Assembly: GCF_900110875.1 (NCBI RefSeq)
Contig: NZ_FOFM01000006.1
Span: 186,001 to 250,000 of the forward strand
Length of the DNA stretch: 64,000 nt
Direction of reading: 5' to 3'
Source of the DNA: Pseudovibrio axinellae
GTDB lineage: Bacteria; Pseudomonadota; Alphaproteobacteria; Rhizobiales; Stappiaceae
Made by a program: the position numbers and the translations under genes. Under the pieces are notes generated by a model. That model searched no databases, had not been told where the DNA came from, and saw only the letters and a program-made list of their open reading frames with translations. Within the stretch, counting starts at the first letter, position 1; every line of letters begins with the position of its first letter. Of this stretch, positions 1-9,677 are shown piece by piece.

Positions 1-435
1 GTTGTCTTACTGCCCCTTGTTACAGGCGAAGAACCCCTTCCACGTGACCTCAGCGTAGCAAGAATAGTCATCGGGGCACCCATCCGCTACGGCTTCCACC
101 TGCGCCCGGCACGAGTATTCATAAGACGTAATCTTGATGACCTGAACCATGCCCAAACTTCGTTCTTCTCAGTCAACCTAACGGCAAGAAAGCCAGGCAA
201 AGATACTCCAGAAAACAATGAGTATTTGAGGAAATTCCTCACCAAATCAAAGTTTCAACCGAAACACACCGCAGTGTTTGCAGGAGCTCTAAATTACCCA
301 AACTATAAGCCGTGGGATCGTTTAATGATCCAGCTCATCATGAAAATGACAAACGGCCCAACCGACCCCAAACGCTCGACTGAATTTACAAATTGGACCG
401 CAGTTCAGGATTTCGCGATCAGTCTTAGCCCATAG
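1..435 (+). CDS. hemG: Menaquinone-dependent protoporphyrinogen IX dehydrogenase (5' truncated by window edge)
   Basis: Reading frame 1 is open from the first base to the stop at 433-435, so the start lies outside the window. The visible 144 residues match the HemG flavodoxin-like family: an IGAPIRYG segment, then FFSVNLTARKPGK, a FAGALNYP segment and MIQLIMKMTNGPTD near the end, all typical of the E. coli type enzyme. HemG oxidises protoporphyrinogen IX to protoporphyrin IX at the membrane, passing electrons to the respiratory quinone pool; it is the penultimate step of haem synthesis. hemF, another haem-pathway gene, is present at 42.3 kb. The family assignment is strong from sequence; only the N-terminal FMN-binding part is missing from view. 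Confidence 0.9.
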   Translation, partial: VVLLPLVTGEEPLPRDLSVARIVIGAPIRYGFHLRPARVFIRRNLDDLNHAQTSFFSVNLTARKPGKDTPENNEYLRKFLTKSKFQPKHTAVFAGALNYPNYKPWDRLMIQLIMKMTNGPTDPKRSTEFTNWTAVQDFAISLSP

Positions 436-536
436 ATCAGAGCCTGCCCCAGTGTACGAAGCCACTTGCAAAATAGGAAGAAACGCGGATATCGTGCAGG
501 CCAAATTAATACTCTATTGGTTTACAGGTGGCTGCT

Positions 537-1154
537 ATGCAAATTCTTCGCTCTTCCAGCGCGTCCCCGTTTGGTCGAAAAATCAAAATTGCGCTTTATG
601 TTCTGGGGCTTGCGGATAAAGTAGAAGTTAAAGAAGCGAAGACGCTAGATCCAAACGACACACTCCGCAAACAAAACCCGCTTGGAAAAATCCCTTGCCT
701 CATCCTTGAGGATGACAACGTTCTCTATGACAGTCGCGTCATCACAGAGTATCTTGATTATCTGGCTGGCGGAGAAAAACTCATTCCCGCAGGTGCAGAA
801 CGGTTTGAAATCTTGACCAAGCAAGCACTCGCAGATGGTATTTGTGATGCTGCAATCCAAATCGTCTACGAAAGCCGCATGCGCCCGGAGAACAAGCAAC
901 ACTCAGAGTGGGTTGAGTATCAGCAAAGCAAAGTTGATCGCGCACTGGCCTCGTTTGAAAGCAAGCCACTACCGCCAGTTCAGCACAACTCACCCGATGC
1001 AGCGCAGATCGCTCTTGCATGTGCTCTGGGTTATCTAGACCTCAGGTTCGCAGGTGCTTGGCGCAAGTCCTACCCAAAACTCGTCGCATGGCTCGATGAT
1101 TTCGCATCAAGCATTCCTGCATTTGACAAGACTAAACCTGAACTAGTGGCCTAA
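537..1154 (+). CDS. Glutathione S-transferase family protein (first of tandem pair)
   Basis: 205 residues from the ATG at 537; an in-frame GTG at 528 is possible, but ACAGG at 524-528 fits the ATG better. The N-terminal thioredoxin-like half carries SPFGRK near the start (position of the catalytic Ser/Cys in bacterial GSTs), NPLGKIPCL (cis-Pro glutathione-binding loop) and YDSRVI. The C-terminal half is the all-helical GST domain ending in a Pro-rich tail. The next gene is a diverged tandem copy sharing the block IALACALGYLDLR. GSTs conjugate or reduce electrophiles with glutathione in the cytoplasm; the substrate cannot be told from sequence. Confidence 0.85.
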   Translation: MQILRSSSASPFGRKIKIALYVLGLADKVEVKEAKTLDPNDTLRKQNPLGKIPCLILEDDNVLYDSRVITEYLDYLAGGEKLIPAGAERFEILTKQALADGICDAAIQIVYESRMRPENKQHSEWVEYQQSKVDRALASFESKPLPPVQHNSPDAAQIALACALGYLDLRFAGAWRKSYPKLVAWLDDFASSIPAFDKTKPELVA

Positions 1155-1162
1155 GCGAAGTT

Positions 1163-1795
1163 ATGAACATACTCCGAACATCAACCACCTCACCGTATGG
1201 TCGGAAAGCTCGAATTGCAGCAGCGGTTCTAGGCATTCAGGATCAGGTGAAAGTCGACTGGGCAGATACAAGGGCGAGCGAAGGCTCTTTGTATGAACAA
1301 AACCCTCTTGCGAAAGTGCCGACGCTTCTAATGGCTGACGGCGAAACCGTTTACGACAGCCGTGTCGTCATTGAGCTGTTGGACACTCTGGCTGGCGGCG
1401 GCAAACTCATCCCATCAGATGAAACACGCATTTCTGTTCTAACACGGCAGGCAATGGCAGATGGCATCACTGATGCTGCGGTACAGGCTCAGGTAGAGGC
1501 AAGGAACCACCCAGAAGAGCACCAGAACCATGTCTGGATCGAACGCCAACAAGGAAAAGTTGATCGCACTTTGAAGGCGTTCAACGACACTCCGTTGCCA
1601 ACGCCAGACCAAACCCATGGAATTCCGGATTGCGCTCAGATCGCACTTGCGTGTGCACTAGGTTATCTAGATCTACGCGCGAACGGAGATTGGCGACACC
1701 AGCACCCAGAACTGGTGCGTTGGCATGCTGCCTTTATCGAGCAAGTTCCAGCCTACAACGAAACGCTGGCACCTGAGATGCTTGAAAAAAGCTGA
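1163..1795 (+). CDS. Glutathione S-transferase family protein (second of tandem pair)
   Basis: 210 residues, starting 8 bases after the stop of the upstream GST and so almost certainly co-transcribed. It has the same architecture: SPYGRK near the N terminus, NPLAKVPTL as the cis-Pro loop, YDSRVV, then the helical C-terminal domain with IALACALGYLDLR. By eye about half the residues match the upstream copy, so this is an old duplication or two related family members kept together. No strong Shine-Dalgarno is visible before the ATG, which suggests translation coupled to the first gene. Substrate unknown. Confidence 0.85.
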   Translation: MNILRTSTTSPYGRKARIAAAVLGIQDQVKVDWADTRASEGSLYEQNPLAKVPTLLMADGETVYDSRVVIELLDTLAGGGKLIPSDETRISVLTRQAMADGITDAAVQAQVEARNHPEEHQNHVWIERQQGKVDRTLKAFNDTPLPTPDQTHGIPDCAQIALACALGYLDLRANGDWRHQHPELVRWHAAFIEQVPAYNETLAPEMLEKS

Positions 1796-1803
1796 CCAAA
1801 AAA

Positions 1804-1830
1804 AAGGCGCATGCTGATTGCATGCGCCTT
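1804..1830 (-). terminator. Rho-independent terminator between GST pair and outer membrane protein gene
   Basis: An 11-bp perfect inverted repeat (AAGGCGCATGC / GCATGCGCCTT) with a 5-nt loop. On the minus strand it is followed by a run of eight T, so it mainly serves the outer membrane protein gene, which ends at 1849. It may also stop rightward transcription from the GST genes. Confidence 0.85.
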
Positions 1831-1848
1831 GATAATCAAACAGCCGAC

Positions 1849-2505
1849 TTAGAACTTCATAGATACGCCAGCACGGATCAGGTTTTCATCGAGTTTAGTT
1901 TTCTCGGTTGTTCCTGCAAAGTCAAACTTCTGGTCACCGAAGTCCTGGTAGAGGTATTCAACGCGTGCTGTCAGAGTATCACTCACAGCACGTTCAACAC
2001 CTGCACCAACGACGTAACCAGCGACATTCTTGTCATCTTTGCCAGCACTGCTCTTTGCAGTCAGGTTTTTAAAGGCAACACCACCTGTACCGTACACGAG
2101 TGTACGATCGAAGGCGTAACCAGCACGACCGCGCACAGATGCGTTCCAGTCGGAATTAAGCTCAACACCATCCTTACGCTCTTCAAGGTCATTGTACTGA
2201 ATATCAGCTTCAGCACCCAGCACAACGCTAGGAGCAACCGTGAAGTTGTAACCAGCATGCACGCCACCAGTCACACCGTTCTGGTTCTCATCAAGAGCAC
2301 CCGGCGCTCCATTTTTGCCATCAGCGCCGAGGAAACCCCAACCAGCATTGGCACCAACATAGCCACCAGACCAGTCGTAGGTCGCTGGTGTTTCATAAGA
2401 AATTTCTGGCTGAATTGGCTGAACTGGCTGAGGGAGGTCAGCAGCAAGTGAGGTGCCTGCCATCAGGCCGAAAGTAATGGCGGTACAAGATGCAATACGC
2501 AGCAT
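1849..2505 (-). CDS. Outer membrane beta-barrel protein, Omp25/Omp31 type
   Basis: 218 residues. The N terminus is a signal peptide ending in SLAADLP, followed by a Pro-rich linker and YDWSGGYVGANAGWGF, the typical opening strand of the Omp25/Omp31 porin-like family of Rhizobiales. GVHAGYNF, VLGAEADIQY and a final SMKF with C-terminal Phe (BAM recognition) fit an eight-stranded barrel. It would sit in the outer membrane; the family includes abundant structural proteins. GGAG lies 6 bases upstream of the ATG. The gene is monocistronic, with its own terminator downstream. Confidence 0.85.
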   Translation of the reverse strand: MLRIASCTAITFGLMAGTSLAADLPQPVQPIQPEISYETPATYDWSGGYVGANAGWGFLGADGKNGAPGALDENQNGVTGGVHAGYNFTVAPSVVLGAEADIQYNDLEERKDGVELNSDWNASVRGRAGYAFDRTLVYGTGGVAFKNLTAKSSAGKDDKNVAGYVVGAGVERAVSDTLTARVEYLYQDFGDQKFDFAGTTEKTKLDENLIRAGVSMKF

Positions 2506-2897
2506 TTATCATTCTCCAACAAATATGAGCGGAACGCTTGGGACGTATCCGCTAGGGGGAGGCGATCAAATAAGAACGCCCCTGGATGAAGAATGGTATG
2601 ATTTGACTTTGTGGCTGGATCTGACATGAATTCCGATTAATTCAAGGCAAACCACGGAAAGAATATGGCAACCTAGCAAGTCATTGTTTACGATAGGTAA
2701 TTTAGAATATTTCCGTGACCATTTTACTATACTCAAGCCCTGAACGATTCGATCACCTGAAACTTTTACGAAGAACTGCGATCAAAAGTGATCTGAGACA
2801 CTTCAAGAATGCCGAAAACCTGTCTATATACCCGGTCTGATAGCTGCACGCCCCATTAATGCAGACAAACAACCTTACATAATTGGAATTTCAGCTT
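2506..2897. other. Divergent intergenic region, promoters of omp and antiporter
   Basis: About 390 bases without a supported gene. It must hold the leftward promoter of the outer membrane protein gene and the rightward promoter of the antiporter. I see no clear palindrome, tRNA or small ORF with a convincing ribosome binding site. Confidence 0.6.
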
Positions 2898-3878
2898 ATG
2901 CTTTTTTCATATGCTGCCCTCCTCGGAGGTCTCGCACTTTTGATCTTTGCCGGTGACCTGCTTGTGCGCGGCGCTGTATCAATTGCTCAGGCACTCGGAA
3001 TTCCAACTCTCGTTATTGGCTTAACCATCGTTGCCTTCGGCACTTCGGCACCAGAGCTTTTCATTTCATTGAAAGCTGCCCTCGACGGTGTAAGCGGCGT
3101 TGCAATCGGTAATGTTGTAGGCTCGAATATAGCAAATGTCCTTTTGGTGCTCGGAGTGCCCGCCCTGATTGCTGCAACTCCATGCAACGAAAGCGGAGCT
3201 CAACGAAATGCACTGTTCATGCTTGTCGTTTCAGTCATTTTCACAGCACTCTGCTTCATGGGCACCCTGAACTTTTATGCTGGTATTGCTCTCCTTGCCT
3301 TGCTCCTGATCTTCCTTGCAGATTCAGTAAGAGCAACAAAAAAGCACAGAAAAGAAAACAGGGCTGGCTGTAAAGCCAACGAAACTGAAGAAGATGAGCT
3401 CGATGTTGAATCTGTTCCGGAAAATAAAGCTATTGCAGCAGTCTTCCTTATCCTTGGCTTAATCGGGTTACCGCTTGGTGCGCAGCTGACAATTACAGGC
3501 GCAACCGATGTCGCTTCCTCTTGGGGCGTTTCGGATGCTGTTATCGGCTTGACAGTCGTTGCTCTTGGCACATCCTTGCCGGAATTGGCGACAACCGTTA
3601 TGGCGGCAATTCGTAAGCACTCAGGTGTAGCGCTTGGCAACGTCATCGGGTCCAATGTCTTTAACCTGCTTGCGATCATGGGCATTACAGTCACCGTAAT
3701 CCCAATCCCCGTTCCTGAGCAGATCCTTGTCTATGATATCTGGGTTATGCTCGCTTGTGCCCTCCTGCTTTATATCATTGCAGCAAAGCGCCTGTGTCTT
3801 GGTAAGGTTTGGGGCATTTGTCTTACTGCGGCTTACGTCGCTTATATCTACGTCGTATTTGCTCTGGATTTCCTTTAA
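2898..3878 (+). CDS. Calcium/sodium antiporter, CaCA family (YrbG-like)
   Basis: 326 residues from ATG 2898, which has GGAA 9 bases upstream; a TTG at 2883 is in frame but less likely. The protein is almost all membrane segments (about ten), in two homologous halves. Each half carries the alpha-repeat signature: FGTSAPEL with GNVVGSNIAN in the first, and LGTSLPEL with GNVIGSNVFN in the second; the Glu/Asn residues form the ion site. A charged cytoplasmic loop (about residues 150-175) separates the halves. It exchanges Ca2+ for Na+ or H+ across the inner membrane. Confidence 0.9.
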   Translation: MLFSYAALLGGLALLIFAGDLLVRGAVSIAQALGIPTLVIGLTIVAFGTSAPELFISLKAALDGVSGVAIGNVVGSNIANVLLVLGVPALIAATPCNESGAQRNALFMLVVSVIFTALCFMGTLNFYAGIALLALLLIFLADSVRATKKHRKENRAGCKANETEEDELDVESVPENKAIAAVFLILGLIGLPLGAQLTITGATDVASSWGVSDAVIGLTVVALGTSLPELATTVMAAIRKHSGVALGNVIGSNVFNLLAIMGITVTVIPIPVPEQILVYDIWVMLACALLLYIIAAKRLCLGKVWGICLTAAYVAYIYVVFALDFL

Positions 3879-3904
3879 ACTAAGCAGCTTAAACGCGATC
3901 AGTG

Positions 3905-3938
3905 AACGCACCCGCGGCTGAATCAGTTAAGGTGCGTT
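3905..3938 (+). terminator. Probable terminator after antiporter gene
   Basis: Inverted repeat AACGCACC / GGTGCGTT with an 18-nt loop, followed by a short pyrimidine run. It lies between the antiporter stop and uvrC. The long loop and weak U tract make it only moderately convincing. Confidence 0.45.
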
Positions 3939-3977
3939 TCCTATCGAACTTCAGACGACACCGCGAGTAAATACACT

Positions 3978-6011
3978 ATGGCAAAAGACACATCTGACAT
4001 GCCTGCCCAAGCAGAGGAAAATGTCGATGTGCCTGAAGCCAAGCCGGATATCGTTTTTGAGAGCAACGCATCCCCTAGAAATCCAGGTGCAAAGGGCGTT
4101 GAGGTCATTGCAGACTTTGTTAAGCGCTTACCACTCGGCCCTGGCGTTTACCGAATGTTCGATGAGGATGGCGAAGTCCTCTATGTGGGCAAAGCCCGCT
4201 CACTAAAAAAACGCGTCACCAGCTACACACGCTTGCAAGGCCAATCCAACCGGATCATGCGGATGATCATGGCTACTGTTGCCATGGAGTTCGTCGAAAC
4301 CCGCACAGAGCCAGAAGCTTTGTTGTTGGAAGCAAACTTGATCAAAAGATTGCGCCCACGCTTCAACGTTCTGCTACGTGACGACAAGTCTTTTCCATAC
4401 ATCTTCATAAGTGCCGACCATGATGCTCCTGCACTCATCAAGCACCGGGGGGCACGAGCTCGCAAGGGCGATTACTTTGGGCCATTTGCTTCAGCAGGTG
4501 CAGTCAACGACACCATCAACGCTATGCAGAAAGCGTTTCTCATTCGCAATTGCTCCAACAGTTACTATGCCAACCGCTCACGGCCCTGCTTGCTCTATCA
4601 AATCAAGCGATGCGCAGCACCGTGCACCGGCGAAATCTCCATCGCTGATTACAAAGACCTTGTGACAGAAGCAAAGTCATTCCTTTCAGGCAAAAGCCAG
4701 CTCATCAAAAAGGAACTGGCAGAGGCAATGGAAAAAGCCTCAGAGAACCTCGATTTTGAACAAGCTGCAGTTTATCGCGACCGCATAGCGGCCCTCTCCC
4801 ATGTGCAAAGCCACCAAGGGATCAACCCACAGGGCATCGAAGAGGCAGATGTGTTCGCCACATACCAAGAAGGCGGACAGACATGCGTGCAGGTCTTCTT
4901 CTTCCGTACTGGGCAAAACTGGGGCAACCGGGCCTACTTCCCTAAAGCAGATAAAAGTTATGAACCTGCTGAAGTTCTTGAGAGCTTCCTCTCTCAGTTC
5001 TACGAGGACAAGCCGCCCCCGCGCATGGTCTTGCTTTCCCATGAGTTGGAGGAACAAGAGCTTCTTGCCGAGGCGCTCACCGCAAGAGCCAATCGGAAGG
5101 TTGAAGTCTTGACACCAAAGCGTGGTGAGAAGCGCGAATTGGTGGAACATGCCCTCATAAACGCCAAGGGCGCTCTTGGCCGCAGGCTTGCTGAAACATC
5201 AAGCCAGTTGAAGCTTTTAAAAGGCGTTGCAGAGGCCTTTGGACTTGATCGCACCCCGCGCCGCATCGATGTATTTGATAACTCACACATATCAGGAACA
5301 AATGCTGTCGGCGGAATGATCGTCGCAGGTTCTGAGGGTTTCGCCAAAGGCCAGTACAGAAAATTCAATATCAAATCAGAGGATTTGATACCAGGCGATG
5401 ACTACGGCATGATGCGCGAAGTGCTTTCGCGGCGCTTTGCCCGTCTCATGAAAGAAGATCCAGAGGGCTATAAGAAAGCTGCCCGTTTCACAGGGGTTTC
5501 CGACGCCAAGCAAGCTGGCGAAGAAGAAGGGCAAGAAGCACCTCTTTCTGGTTCAGATATTCCCTCATGGCCCGATCTCGTTTTAATCGACGGCGGAAAA
5601 GGCCAATTGAGCGCTGTCCGCGAAACCTTAGAGGAGATGGGCATCACGGATATACCGCTCGTCGGCATTGCTAAGGGTCCGGACCGTGACGCAGGCCGTG
5701 AGAAATTCTTCGTCACAGGCAAACAAAGCTTCATGCTACCAGAACGCGATCCTGTCCTTTATTTCGTGCAACGCATGCGAGACGAAGCCCACCGCTTTGC
5801 AATTGGCTCACACAGAGCCCGCCGAAAGAAAGCAATCGTTGCCAACCCATTAGATGAAATTGCAGGTGTTGGCCCTGCAAGAAAACGCACACTGCTTCGC
5901 CACTTTGGTACCGCGAAGGCAGTATCGAAAGCGGGTATTGACGATTTAACAGCCGTTTCCGGAATCTCGGAGAGCATCGCAAAACTGATTTATAATCATT
6001 TCCATGAGTAA
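3978..6011 (+). CDS. uvrC: Excinuclease ABC subunit C
   Basis: 677 residues, full length for UvrC. Domains in order: GIY-YIG nuclease (about residues 50-130; GVYRMF and LYVGKA, making the 3' incision), Cys-containing linker ([19 protein letters not shown]), UVR domain ([12 protein letters not shown]) that binds UvrB, RNase H-like domain making the 5' incision ([25 protein letters not shown]), and a C-terminal helix-hairpin-helix ([16 protein letters not shown]). The N terminus has an acidic extension of about 45 residues, and about 30 extra residues precede the DLVLIDGG motif; both look like lineage-specific additions. It acts with UvrA and UvrB in nucleotide excision repair. In many alphaproteobacteria it clusters with pgsA, moaD and moaE, as here apart from the intervening genes. 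Confidence 0.97.
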   Translation: MAKDTSDMPAQAEENVDVPEAKPDIVFESNASPRNPGAKGVEVIADFVKRLPLGPGVYRMFDEDGEVLYVGKARSLKKRVTSYTRLQGQSNRIMRMIMATVAMEFVETRTEPEALLLEANLIKRLRPRFNVLLRDDKSFPYIFISADHDAPALIKHRGARARKGDYFGPFASAGAVNDTINAMQKAFLIRNCSNSYYANRSRPCLLYQIKRCAAPCTGEISIADYKDLVTEAKSFLSGKSQLIKKELAEAMEKASENLDFEQAAVYRDRIAALSHVQSHQGINPQGIEEADVFATYQEGGQTCVQVFFFRTGQNWGNRAYFPKADKSYEPAEVLESFLSQFYEDKPPPRMVLLSHELEEQELLAEALTARANRKVEVLTPKRGEKRELVEHALINAKGALGRRLAETSSQLKLLKGVAEAFGLDRTPRRIDVFDNSHISGTNAVGGMIVAGSEGFAKGQYRKFNIKSEDLIPGDDYGMMREVLSRRFARLMKEDPEGYKKAARFTGVSDAKQAGEEEGQEAPLSGSDIPSWPDLVLIDGGKGQLSAVRETLEEMGITDIPLVGIAKGPDRDAGREKFFVTGKQSFMLPERDPVLYFVQRMRDEAHRFAIGSHRARRKKAIVANPLDEIAGVGPARKRTLLRHFGTAKAVSKAGIDDLTAVSGISESIAKLIYNHFHE

Positions 6012-6094
6012 CTAAGTAAGCCCAATTCTCTTCACCGATAGCCAAGCCGTCAAAGGCCATTTTCCTACACTTTCGAGATATGAAGGCAAAATAA

Positions 6095-7125
6095 GTGGTT
6101 TCTTTAAAGGCATTTTTTGAAAGAGAACGGAATGCCTCATCTCTGCTTCGTTTGTCCCGTGTTGCATCATTCACCATCACTGCTTTGCTCTTACTCACGT
6201 TTCTCACTCCCGGAAACTTGCTCAGTGAAGCAAGCGCCTTCTTCATTCCTCAACTACTTGCAGCGGGTTTTGCTGGGCTTCTGCTTTGGATCACATCGGA
6301 GAGGGCTTTCCACTGGGCCCAGTTACTCTGCTTTATCGGCCTGAGTATTTCCAGCTACTGGATGGTGGCAAGCATTCAGCAAGTCACGCAATCAATCCCC
6401 ATATCCGGTACTCCAACTGATGCACCACAGCTTAAGGTGATGAGCCTCAATCTGTTGCATATGCGGTTCGAAGAAAAAAGCATTCAGCAACTGATCGAAA
6501 AGAGACAACCAGATCTCATCAGTTTTCAGGAAACAGCCAGCGCTACGCCTCGTCTGAAGTCGTTCCTGGTTGAGCACTACCAATACTCTGTTCTACCTCC
6601 CGAAAATCAAACTACAGACATCACACTCTTCAGCAAATACCCACTAGCAAACGCGGGACTTATCTTTGTTCCCGACCTTAAAGAAGGACCACACATACCA
6701 AAGGAATTTCTGAGCGCTGAAGTCGACGTAAATGGTTCGCCCATTCAGCTTTATGCTGTTCACCCAGCCAGCCCGAGAGGACCAAACCGTCTGGAAGGCA
6801 GAAGTAAGTATTTCGATTTTCTCTCAAAGCATATCAAAGCGCAAAAAACACAAGTGCCAATCGTGATCCTTGGAGACTGGAACACTCCGATCTGGTCCAA
6901 AACGTTCCAGGATTTACTTTCAGATCTACAGTTAAAAACAACGCTCACCAGCTTCATTCCGCAGACAACGCGATATTTTCAGATCCATCCCTAGCGAAAA
7001 TACTCGGATCAAAAGTTGATCACATTGCATCCTCTGGAGGAATATTCATTAAAGACCTAATAATTGATGAAAATGTTGGCTCAGGCCATTTTCCAATCTT
7101 CGCAACACTTCACATAACCCCCTAA
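6095..7125 (+). pseudogene. Endonuclease/exonuclease/phosphatase family membrane protein with apparent -1 frameshift
   Basis: From GTG 6095 the frame encodes 299 residues: three N-terminal membrane helices, then the EEP fold with SLNLLHM, SFQETAS, YAVHP and ILGDWNT. It stops at 6994 without the C-terminal catalytic strand. In frame 1, from about 6979, the missing end follows at once: SKVDHI and SGHFPIFATL, then a stop at 7123-7125. Restoring one T in the TTTT run at 6976-6979 joins the two frames into one normal protein of about 342 residues. Either the gene is broken in this strain or the base call is wrong. The family contains DNases and phosphodiesterases; membrane-anchored members like this have no settled role. 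Confidence 0.75.
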
Positions 7126-7174
7126 AGTAAGGCTATAATATCTTCGTAAGAAATAATTTGGAGGAACGTCTGGC

Positions 7175-7864
7175 ATGCCAAGAAATTTACTCATATCTTT
7201 TGATGCAGACCAAACGCTTTTTGACTTCGAACGTATTCTTGAAGAAGCTTTGATCACGACTGCCAGTTTTCTGAGCCATTATTCTGAAAAGCCAATCACT
7301 CCAAGGTACCTCCAAAAAATCCGCGACTCCATAGTTGATGACATGCCCGCAAAAACGATTGGTTTGCTGGAAATTCGCCGGGCATCTTTCGAGCAAGCTC
7401 TCAACCCACTGAGCAATGCGAGGGAATTGTCAGAGCAGGCATTAGTGATTTTCAAGAAAGTTCGCTTTGGGGAGCCTTATTTCTACCCATTCGTGAAAGA
7501 AACACTGGCGACATTAAAACGCCAAAACAAGACTGCTCTCATCACAAATGGAAACTCCTGTCCAAAAAGCGCTGGTATAGCTCATCTCTTCGATTTCGTT
7601 GTGATGGCGGAAGAATACCCCTACAGCAAACCAGACCCTCGTCTCTTCAAGGTGATGCTATCGATGGCTGGATTGAGCGCAGACAACCTGATCCACGTAG
7701 GCGACTCGCTCGAAGACGACATCGCAGGTGCAAACAATGTCGGAGCAACATCAGTCTGGTTCAACCCTCTTAATTATTATAACGGTTCCCCTGTTTTGCC
7801 TGATCACTCGATTGCATGCATGAGAGAATTACCTAGTTTGGTAGCCGGATACGCCTCCCGCTGA
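7175..7864 (+). CDS. HAD-superfamily hydrolase
   Basis: 229 residues with a strong GGAGG site 12 bases upstream. All HAD motifs are visible: motif I FDADQT near residue 8 (nucleophile Asp and acid Asp), a helical cap, motif II LITNGN, motif III KPDPRLF (Lys), and motif IV VGDSLEDDIAG. The cap type and order resemble YjjG/haloacid dehalogenase-like phosphatases, so a small-molecule phosphatase, perhaps of nucleotides, is most likely. It lies next to thymidine kinase, which would fit nucleotide housecleaning, but the substrate is inference. Confidence 0.85.
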   Translation: MPRNLLISFDADQTLFDFERILEEALITTASFLSHYSEKPITPRYLQKIRDSIVDDMPAKTIGLLEIRRASFEQALNPLSNARELSEQALVIFKKVRFGEPYFYPFVKETLATLKRQNKTALITNGNSCPKSAGIAHLFDFVVMAEEYPYSKPDPRLFKVMLSMAGLSADNLIHVGDSLEDDIAGANNVGATSVWFNPLNYYNGSPVLPDHSIACMRELPSLVAGYASR

Positions 7865-7981
7865 AAGTTTGTCACTGAACCTTGTGAGTAACCTTCTACG
7901 GTTGTGGCCTCCTTCACGAATCCATGTATGAAGATCTATTCAGATTGAACGCGATGAGGCGCTTTGCGCCGCGAAGGGCCA

Positions 7982-8620
7982 ATGGCAAAACTATATTTTA
8001 ATTTCTCCGCAATGAATGCTGGTAAGTCGACAGCGCTACTGCAGGCTTCCTATAACTATGAGGAGCGCGGTATGCGCAGCCTGCTATTTACAGCTGCGCT
8101 CGACAACCGCACCAAGGTCGGAGAGATCTCGTCCCGCATTGGCCTTACATCAAACGCCCTAACCTATGACACTCAATTCAATCTGTTCGCCTGCATCGAG
8201 CAACAAGTGGCTGAGCATAAAATCAACGCCGTCTTCATTGATGAAGCACAGTTTCTTACTGAAGATCAGGTGTGGCAGCTCGCCCGTGTGGCTGACCATT
8301 TGCAAGTTCCAGTTATGGCATATGGCCTTAGAACAGACTTTCAAGGCAAGATGTTCCCTGGCAGTGCTGCGCTGCTTGCTATTTCCGACATCCTCCGCGA
8401 AATCAGAACCATATGCTGGTGCGGTTCAAAAGCGACAATGGTCGCTCGGCTGGACCAAAATGGTGATATCGTTGAAGAAGGCGATCAGGTTGTTATTGGT
8501 GGCGAAGAAGCCTACATCTCACTTTGCAGAAAACACTGGTCGATGCGCAGATTGTGCGAGCCAACCTCAGAAAACAATGATGCACAGAGCAAGATCCTGT
8601 GCGAACCTGTAGACGACTGA
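7982..8620 (+). CDS. tdk: Thymidine kinase
   Basis: 212 residues from ATG 7982, preceded by GAAGGG with good spacing; an upstream in-frame TTG (7964) is less likely. Type II Tdk features are present: P-loop SAMNAGKST near the N terminus, Walker-B-like AVFIDEAQF, a lasso region with YISLCRKHW, and zinc-ligand cysteines in the TICWCG segment. It phosphorylates thymidine to dTMP with ATP for salvage. It is encoded between a HAD hydrolase and a HlyU-like gene. Confidence 0.95.
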   Translation: MAKLYFNFSAMNAGKSTALLQASYNYEERGMRSLLFTAALDNRTKVGEISSRIGLTSNALTYDTQFNLFACIEQQVAEHKINAVFIDEAQFLTEDQVWQLARVADHLQVPVMAYGLRTDFQGKMFPGSAALLAISDILREIRTICWCGSKATMVARLDQNGDIVEEGDQVVIGGEEAYISLCRKHWSMRRLCEPTSENNDAQSKILCEPVDD

Positions 8621-8647
8621 AACTCCATCTCGTCTGGGAGAACAAAC

Positions 8648-8929
8648 ATGGGCCTCTTCTCACGCCTGTTTGGCGGCAACAAGGATGATACCCCTGCCCC
8701 TGCTGCCCAAGCAGAGGAATACCTAGGTTATCTGATTTATTCCGAGCCAACCCCACGTGGCGGGCTTTGGCAAACAGCAGGCCGCATCACAAAGCAGTTT
8801 GATGATGAGACCAAAGAACATGCGTTCATCCGGGCAGATACACATGCGACTGAGGGCGAGGCGATCGAGTTTTCTTCTGTAAAAGCAAAACAGATCATCA
8901 ACGAATTAGGTGACGGTCTGTTTACCTAA
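8648..8929 (+). CDS. HlyU family protein
   Basis: 93 residues, starting 28 bases after tdk with GGGAG upstream. It opens with MGLFSRLFGG, followed by a short acidic/proline linker, and the core GGLWQTAGRITK, KEHAFIRADTH and KAKQIINELGDGLF is the HlyU-family pattern. The founding member is a regulator in Vibrio; the short alphaproteobacterial proteins have no established function, and I see no recognisable DNA-binding helix-turn-helix here. Family call is good, role unknown. Confidence 0.8.
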   Translation: MGLFSRLFGGNKDDTPAPAAQAEEYLGYLIYSEPTPRGGLWQTAGRITKQFDDETKEHAFIRADTHATEGEAIEFSSVKAKQIINELGDGLFT

Positions 8930-9046
8930 TACAAGTTGTTCCCCCAAAGTCCTGCACAAATACGCGTGCCACAATTGACAGCACCCGCTTGGATGTGCAC
9001 ACCCTGCGTATCCGTACTCGTTAGCCGCGTAAACTTGAAGGTCCAT

Positions 9047-9619
9047 ATGTCCCGTAAGCTTATATTTTCGCTTCCAAATATTCTTACTTATGGCCGCATC
9101 GCCGCTGTTCCGGCGTTGGCAGCATGTTTCTATTTCCCAGGAAACACCGCACGCTGGATTGCGCTAGGTATTTTCCTTGCTGCGGCCATCACTGATTTCT
9201 TTGACGGCTACCTTGCAAGAGCTTGGCAGCAACAATCAGCACTAGGCAGAATACTTGACCCGATTGCAGATAAACTTCTTGTCTCAGTATGCCTGTTGCT
9301 CCTGGCATGGGATGGTACCATCGGCGAATGGTCGGTGATTGCAGCAATCATTATCCTATGCAGAGAAATACTGGTTTCAGGACTAAGAGAGTTTCTTGCT
9401 GAGCTCAACGTTTCTGTACCCGTCACACAGTTGGCGAAATGGAAAACCACTGTGCAGCTGGTCTCATTAGGGTTCCTATTGGCGGGTCAAGCTGGCGACA
9501 GTATTTTCCCATACACGACATTAACTGGGACGGTGCTACTTTGGGTCGCAGCGATTTTGACCCTCTATACGGGCTATGACTACTTTCGCGCTGGAATTGG
9601 TCATCTGATTGAAGACTAA
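9047..9619 (+). CDS. pgsA: CDP-diacylglycerol--glycerol-3-phosphate 3-phosphatidyltransferase
   Basis: 190 residues from ATG 9047, which has GAAGG six bases upstream; the open frame extends 111 bases further 5' but that part has no family likeness. The CDP-alcohol phosphotransferase signature is complete: ITDFFDGYLAR, then GRILDPIADK (Dx2DGx2ARx8Gx3Dx3D). About five membrane helices follow the typical pattern, starting with LPNILTYGRI. The enzyme makes phosphatidylglycerol phosphate in the inner membrane. Upstream of moaD/moaE, as in many Rhizobiales. Confidence 0.95.
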   Translation: MSRKLIFSLPNILTYGRIAAVPALAACFYFPGNTARWIALGIFLAAAITDFFDGYLARAWQQQSALGRILDPIADKLLVSVCLLLLAWDGTIGEWSVIAAIIILCREILVSGLREFLAELNVSVPVTQLAKWKTTVQLVSLGFLLAGQAGDSIFPYTTLTGTVLLWVAAILTLYTGYDYFRAGIGHLIED

Positions 9620-9677
9620 TTCCTGTGAAAGGCGAGGTTTCCTGTGAGGGAACCCAATAATACCGGGGCTGTATCCG

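Noticed and set aside
1822-2451. 209-codon frame on the plus strand
   Set aside because: Antisense to the outer membrane beta-barrel gene, starts inside the terminator hairpin and has no ribosome site.
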